DNA of 16,089 nucleotides from DASZZY01 sp036260395 (GTDB taxonomy: Bacteria; Actinomycetota; UBA4738; CALAEC01): assembly GCA_036260395.1 (NCBI GenBank), contig DASZZY010000217.1, forward strand, positions 1-16,089, given 5' to 3'. Shown here piece after piece: positions 13,266 through 16,089 of this stretch. The position numbers and the translations under genes are program-made. The notes under the pieces were generated by a model. That model saw only the letters and a program-made list of their open reading frames with translations. It was not told where the DNA came from and did not search any database. Position 1 is the first letter of the stretch; each line of letters begins with the position of its first letter.

Positions 13266-13321
13266 GGCCTACACCCCTCTCTCGTCATGACGGGCTTGTC
13301 CATACCTATACGGTGACCGCA

Positions 13322-13350
13322 AGTGTAGAGTCCGTCCGAGGGCGCGTCAA
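13322..13350 (-). promoter_or_regulatory. Promoter of the LAVTG surface protein
   Basis: On the minus strand TTGACG (13350-13345; five of six consensus bases) and TACACT (13327-13322; four of six) are exactly 17 bases apart. The start of transcription would be near 13315, giving a leader of about 50 bases. Confidence 0.75.
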
Positions 13351-13439
13351 CCTGCGCGGCTGCCTTGTTATGTGCCGTTCCTCACTGCGAGGATAGGCCG
13401 GACGCCCCTTTCGGGGGGGCGGAAATGTCCGTCGTTTCC

Positions 13440-13468
13440 TTGCGCGGGCCGCGCCCCGCCCGTAGATT
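13440..13468 (+). promoter_or_regulatory. Possible promoter of the carrier protein-flavoprotein operon
   Basis: TAGATT (13463-13468) matches four of six -10 bases, and TTGCGC (13440-13445) is a poor -35 box 17 bases upstream. The start of transcription would be near 13475, almost at the ribosome site GGAGGGAGGG (13476-13485), so the leader would be very short. Confidence 0.4.
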
Positions 13469-13489
13469 GCCCCCCGGAGGGAGGGTTCC

Positions 13490-13747
13490 ATGACGACCGA
13501 CGTGACCGCTCGCATCCGCCAGTTCATCAACCGGGAGATCCTCCTTGCCGACGAGGCCGGGGTCGAGGACGACACGCCGCTGGTCGGCGGCGTGCTGGAC
13601 TCCATGGCCCTCATGCGCCTGGTGGCCTTCCTGGAGGAGGAGTTCGGGATCGAGATCGACGATACCGACGTCAGCGCGACGAACTTCGGGACCGTCCGAG
13701 ACGTGGCCCGGCTCGTGGAGCAGAACGGGGGGCCGAGCGCGCCATGA
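13490..13747 (+). CDS. Acyl/peptidyl carrier protein
   Basis: An 85-residue carrier protein that would hold an acyl or aminoacyl group on a phosphopantetheine arm in the cytoplasm. The attachment site is Ser38 in the motif GGVLDSMALMRLV (33-45), where DSM replaces the more common DSL. Helix 1 (TARIRQFINREIL), the acidic helix 2-3 region (FLEEEFGIEIDDTDV) and helix 4 (VRDVARLVEQ) follow the ACP layout, and the protein is acidic. It lacks the strong DSLD-V/T-E pattern of the fatty-acid AcpP and resembles stand-alone carriers in specialised metabolism. ATG 13490 has the ribosome site GGAGGGAGGG (13476-13485). The stop TGA lies within the ATGA overlap with the flavoprotein gene, so the two should be made in step. 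No loading ligase or ketosynthase is visible in the window. Confidence 0.88.
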   Translation: MTTDVTARIRQFINREILLADEAGVEDDTPLVGGVLDSMALMRLVAFLEEEFGIEIDDTDVSATNFGTVRDVARLVEQNGGPSAP

Positions 13748-15042
13748 CCGGGGACTTCGACGTCATCGTGGTGGGGGGCGGTCCCGCCGGCGCCACCCTC
13801 GGCTCGATCCTGGCGCCCCGGGGGGTCCGGACCCTCATCCTCGAGAAGGACATCCACCCTCGCGACCACGTCGGCGAGTCGTTGACGCCCTCGACGAACC
13901 TCATCTTCAATGAGATCGGGTTCCTGCCGAAGATGGAGGACGCCGGCTTCGTCCACAAGCCGGGGGCCTGCTGGACCGCGCCCCGGAATCCGCCCGGGCA
14001 GATGCTGTCGCTCCGCCTGGCGGAGTTCCCGATGCCGGGGGCCATCCAGCCCTACACCTACAACGTCGAGCGCGACGTGTTCGACACCATGCTGCTCCGC
14101 CATGCGCACGAGCGCGGCGCGAAGGTCCTCCAGGGCGTGGCCGCCCGGCAGGTCCTTTTCCAGGACGGCCGCGCGGTCGGCGTGTTGGCGCAGGCGGCGT
14201 CGGGGTGGGAGCGGGAGCTGCGGGCGCCGGTCATCGTGGACGCCAGCGGGCGCCGCTCCCTGATCGCCAACCAGCTGCGGCTGAAGCGCAAGGATCCCAT
14301 GTTCAACCAGTACGCCATCTACTCGTGGTTCCGTGGGGTCGAGCCTGCTCCGGAGGGGTTCGAGGGCTTCCTGTTCCTCCACTTCCTCCGTCTGGAGCGG
14401 GCCTGGGGGTGGCATATCCCGCTGCGGGACGGCAGGTGGTCGATCGGGGTCGTGACCGACAAGTCCGACTTCCAGAAGTCGGGGAAGTCGCACGAGGCCT
14501 TCTTCGGCTCGCTCGTCCAGCGGAACCGCTCGTTCACGCATGCCATGCGGGACGCCGAGCGGATCCGTCCGTGGTGGATCGAGGGCGACTACTCGTACAA
14601 GATCGACCGGCTGGCGGGCCCCGGCTGGCTCCTCGTCGGCGATGCCCTCCGGTTCGTCGACCCCATCTTCTCGACTGGCGTCGACGTGGCCACCTACTCG
14701 GCGTCCTTCGCCGCCGACGCCATCCGGGAGGTCCGGGACGGTGGCGAGGAGGAGGTCGCCTTCAAGGAGTACGAGCGTCGGGTGGGGGATGGGGTCGAGA
14801 TCTGGTACCAGCTCATCGCGCTGTTCTACAAGCTCCAGAACCTGTTCACCGCGTACGCCATGCGCCGCCGGTTCCGGGAGGACGTGATCCGGATGCTGCA
14901 GGGCAACCTGTACATCCCCGACACGCAGGAGCGGGCCCGCCGGATCATCGGCCTCATGGAGGAGTCGTACCGGCACGTGATGGCCGACCCCGACAACCTC
15001 CTGCGTCCCGGGGCGCTGGACCCCGCGCGCCGCACGGCGTGA
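13744..15042 (+). CDS. FAD-dependent oxidoreductase, flavin-dependent halogenase-like
   Basis: A 432-residue soluble flavoprotein. It has the FAD-binding VIVVGGGPAGA (8-17), VGESLTPS (43-50), the YNVERDVFD segment (106-114), VDASGRRS (165-172) and the second FAD motif GDALRFVDPIFSTGV (299-313). Two signatures of flavin-dependent halogenases are present: WGWHIP at 221-226 (WxWxIP) and FVDPIFSTG at 304-312 (FxxPxxSxG). Lys72 in HKPGACW lies about where PltA- and CmlS-type halogenases keep their catalytic Lys, judged from memory and not aligned. Such enzymes use reduced FAD, oxygen and chloride, and the PltA group acts on substrates bound to a carrier protein, which fits the coupled ACP gene. 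Alternatives are a hydroxylase or a geranylgeranyl-reductase-like enzyme that kept the motifs. ATG 13744 overlaps the ACP stop (ATGA). No flavin reductase is in the window. Flavoprotein: near certain; halogenase: likely but unproven. Confidence 0.8.
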   Translation: MTGDFDVIVVGGGPAGATLGSILAPRGVRTLILEKDIHPRDHVGESLTPSTNLIFNEIGFLPKMEDAGFVHKPGACWTAPRNPPGQMLSLRLAEFPMPGAIQPYTYNVERDVFDTMLLRHAHERGAKVLQGVAARQVLFQDGRAVGVLAQAASGWERELRAPVIVDASGRRSLIANQLRLKRKDPMFNQYAIYSWFRGVEPAPEGFEGFLFLHFLRLERAWGWHIPLRDGRWSIGVVTDKSDFQKSGKSHEAFFGSLVQRNRSFTHAMRDAERIRPWWIEGDYSYKIDRLAGPGWLLVGDALRFVDPIFSTGVDVATYSASFAADAIREVRDGGEEEVAFKEYERRVGDGVEIWYQLIALFYKLQNLFTAYAMRRRFREDVIRMLQGNLYIPDTQERARRIIGLMEESYRHVMADPDNLLRPGALDPARRTA

Positions 15043-15053
15043 GGGCCCGGGCC

Positions 15054-15077
15054 GCGACGCTGCCCCGCAGCGTGCGC
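15054..15077 (+). terminator. Stem-loop after the flavoprotein gene
   Basis: ACGCTGC (15057-15063) pairs perfectly with GCAGCGT (15067-15073) around a CCC loop, and three more pairs form below a bulged G. No U-run follows. It lies 12 bases after the stop and may end the ACP-flavoprotein unit, in which case the next gene needs its own promoter. Confidence 0.45.
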
Positions 15078-15131
15078 TGACGCGCCGCCGTCCGCTGGCG
15101 TGGGCACCGGGCCGCCGATAGGGTGGCCGCC

Positions 15132-16049
15132 GTGCCTCGGGTCCTGGTCACCGGCGGCGCCGGCTTCGTGGGCGCCAATCTGGTGCGACACCTGCTCGGT
15201 CGGGGGTTCGACGTCCGTGTCCTCGACGACCTGTCCACGGGGCGGCTGGACTACCTGGACGGGCTGCCGGTCGAGGTCCGCGAGGGGTCCATCACCGACG
15301 CCGGCGCCGTCCGGCGGGCGGTCCGAGGGAGCGACGCGATCGTCCACCTGGCCGCGATGTCGGGAGTGGCGCCGTCGGTCGCCCATCCCGGTCGGGACTT
15401 CGCGATCAACGTGGAGGGAACGTTCAACGTCCTCGACGCGGCCCGGAGGGCCTCGGTGGGGCGGGTGGTGTTCGCGTCCTCCGGGGCCGTGCTGGCCGCC
15501 GCCCGTCCCCCGCTCCACGAGGAGCTGGCGCCCCGCCCGCTGGCTCCCTACGGCGCCTCCAAGCTCTACGGCGAGGCCATCCTCCAGGCCTTCTCGACGT
15601 ACGGCATCGTGGGCGTGGGGCTGCGCTTCTCCAACGTCTACGGCCCGTTCTGCGCCCACAAGAGGAGCGTCGTGGCCGAGTTCGTCCGGCGCGTCCTGGG
15701 CGGCCGGCCGCTGGTCATCTACGGCGACGGCCGCCAGACCCGGGACTTCCTCCACGTGGACGACGTCGTCGTGGCCGTCGAGCGCGCGATCCGTGCCCGC
15801 CGGAGCGCGCTGTTCCAGCTGGGGACCGGCCGGGAGACCAGCATCGTGTCGCTCGCCCGGCTGGTGGCCCGCGTCGCAGGCGTACCGCTGGAGGTGGAGC
15901 GCCGCCCCCCGAGGCCCGGTGAGGCGTCGCGGAACTACACCGACGTCTCGAGGGCGGCGCGCGGGCTCAGGTGGCGCCCCAGGGTCGCGCTGGAGGAGGG
16001 GTTGGCCGGCACGCTGACCTGGATGCGGGAGCACCGGCGCCCGGGCTGA
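15132..16049 (+). CDS. NAD-dependent sugar epimerase/dehydratase (extended SDR)
   Basis: About 305 residues of a nucleotide-sugar epimerase or dehydratase. The NAD loop VTGGAGFVGANL is right at the N-terminus, followed by LDDLSTGRLDYLDG with the acidic residues that select NAD, IVHLAAMSGV, the active-site region VFASSGAVLAAARPP, and YGASK as catalytic YxxxK. LRFSNVYGP and YGDGRQTRDFLHVDDVV mark the sugar-binding half. It resembles the epimerase at 3727-4683 in layout but is clearly a different gene. The active-site loop is odd: after FASSG comes AVLAAARPP instead of the usual (A/S)xYG. GTG 15132 gives MPRVLVTGG, the normal family start; GTG 15123 would add three residues. Neither has a good ribosome site, and TAGGGT seven bases before GTG 15132 hints at a leaderless mRNA. 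A role in supplying a sugar for a glycan or glycosylated metabolite is inference. Confidence 0.87.
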   Translation: MPRVLVTGGAGFVGANLVRHLLGRGFDVRVLDDLSTGRLDYLDGLPVEVREGSITDAGAVRRAVRGSDAIVHLAAMSGVAPSVAHPGRDFAINVEGTFNVLDAARRASVGRVVFASSGAVLAAARPPLHEELAPRPLAPYGASKLYGEAILQAFSTYGIVGVGLRFSNVYGPFCAHKRSVVAEFVRRVLGGRPLVIYGDGRQTRDFLHVDDVVVAVERAIRARRSALFQLGTGRETSIVSLARLVARVAGVPLEVERRPPRPGEASRNYTDVSRAARGLRWRPRVALEEGLAGTLTWMREHRRPG

Positions 16050-16089
16050 CCCCGGCGGGCGCTCAGCGGCGGGTGGACGCCCCGGCGGC

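Noticed and set aside
13306..14976. A 556-codon minus-strand frame opposite the carrier protein and flavoprotein
   Set aside because: It is antisense to a protein with clear FAD motifs and covers a promoter region; low-complexity composition, no family.
16063..16089. Possible C-terminus (nine codons ending at TGA) of a minus-strand gene at the right edge
   Set aside because: Too short to judge; the stop could be chance, although convergent order would make sense.
1..16089. tRNA, rRNA, CRISPR arrays, insertion sequences, attachment sites
   Set aside because: All gaps between genes are under about 230 bases, and none shows a cloverleaf, regular repeat-spacer pattern or terminal inverted repeats with target duplications.

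Overview
The window is GC-rich (roughly 70% or more through most genes), densely packed and free of mobile elements, CRISPR arrays or recognisable rRNA/tRNA genes. Three features point to a high-GC Gram-positive, probably a deep-branching or uncultured member of the Actinomycetota: the order tsaE-tsaB-rimI-tsaD ahead of groES-groEL (as in Mycobacterium and Streptomyces), a perfect CIRCE operator before groES, and a class E-type sortase beside an LAxTG protein. This placement is inferred from gene content; no 16S or marker phylogeny could be run.

Region 1 (1-4718, + strand) is one tightly coupled housekeeping operon. It holds the C-terminus of a DmpA/NylC-type P1 peptidase, a family 4 (Fe-S) uracil-DNA glycosylase, the t6A tRNA-modification proteins TsaE, TsaB and TsaD with the S18 acetyltransferase RimI between them, and an NAD-dependent sugar epimerase whose TTG start overlaps the tsaD stop. 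A strong stem-loop ends it. Region 2 (4731-5321, - strand) is a secreted protein of unknown function with visibly lower GC. Region 3 (5456-7556) is the HrcA/CIRCE-controlled groES-groEL operon, closed by a strong hairpin.

Region 4 (7562-10080) has a small membrane protein on the minus strand and, divergently, a coupled pair: an alkaline-phosphatase-superfamily phosphodiesterase and an APS-kinase-like protein (CysC). Region 5 (10084-11721, -) is an MFS transporter with two extra N-terminal membrane segments. Region 6 (11848-13350, -) is a small cell-surface module: an LAVTG-anchored secreted protein with its own promoter and terminator, followed by a sortase that has no ordinary start codon after that terminator.

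Region 7 (13463-16049, +) begins with a carrier protein whose stop overlaps the start of a flavoprotein carrying flavin-dependent halogenase motifs (WxWxIP and FxxPxxSxG). A second NAD-dependent sugar epimerase follows. This end looks like the edge of a specialised-metabolism or surface-glycan locus continuing to the right. The ACP-halogenase-like pair, the sortase/LAVTG module with its odd start region, and the phosphodiesterase-CysC pair are the best candidates for undescribed biology.
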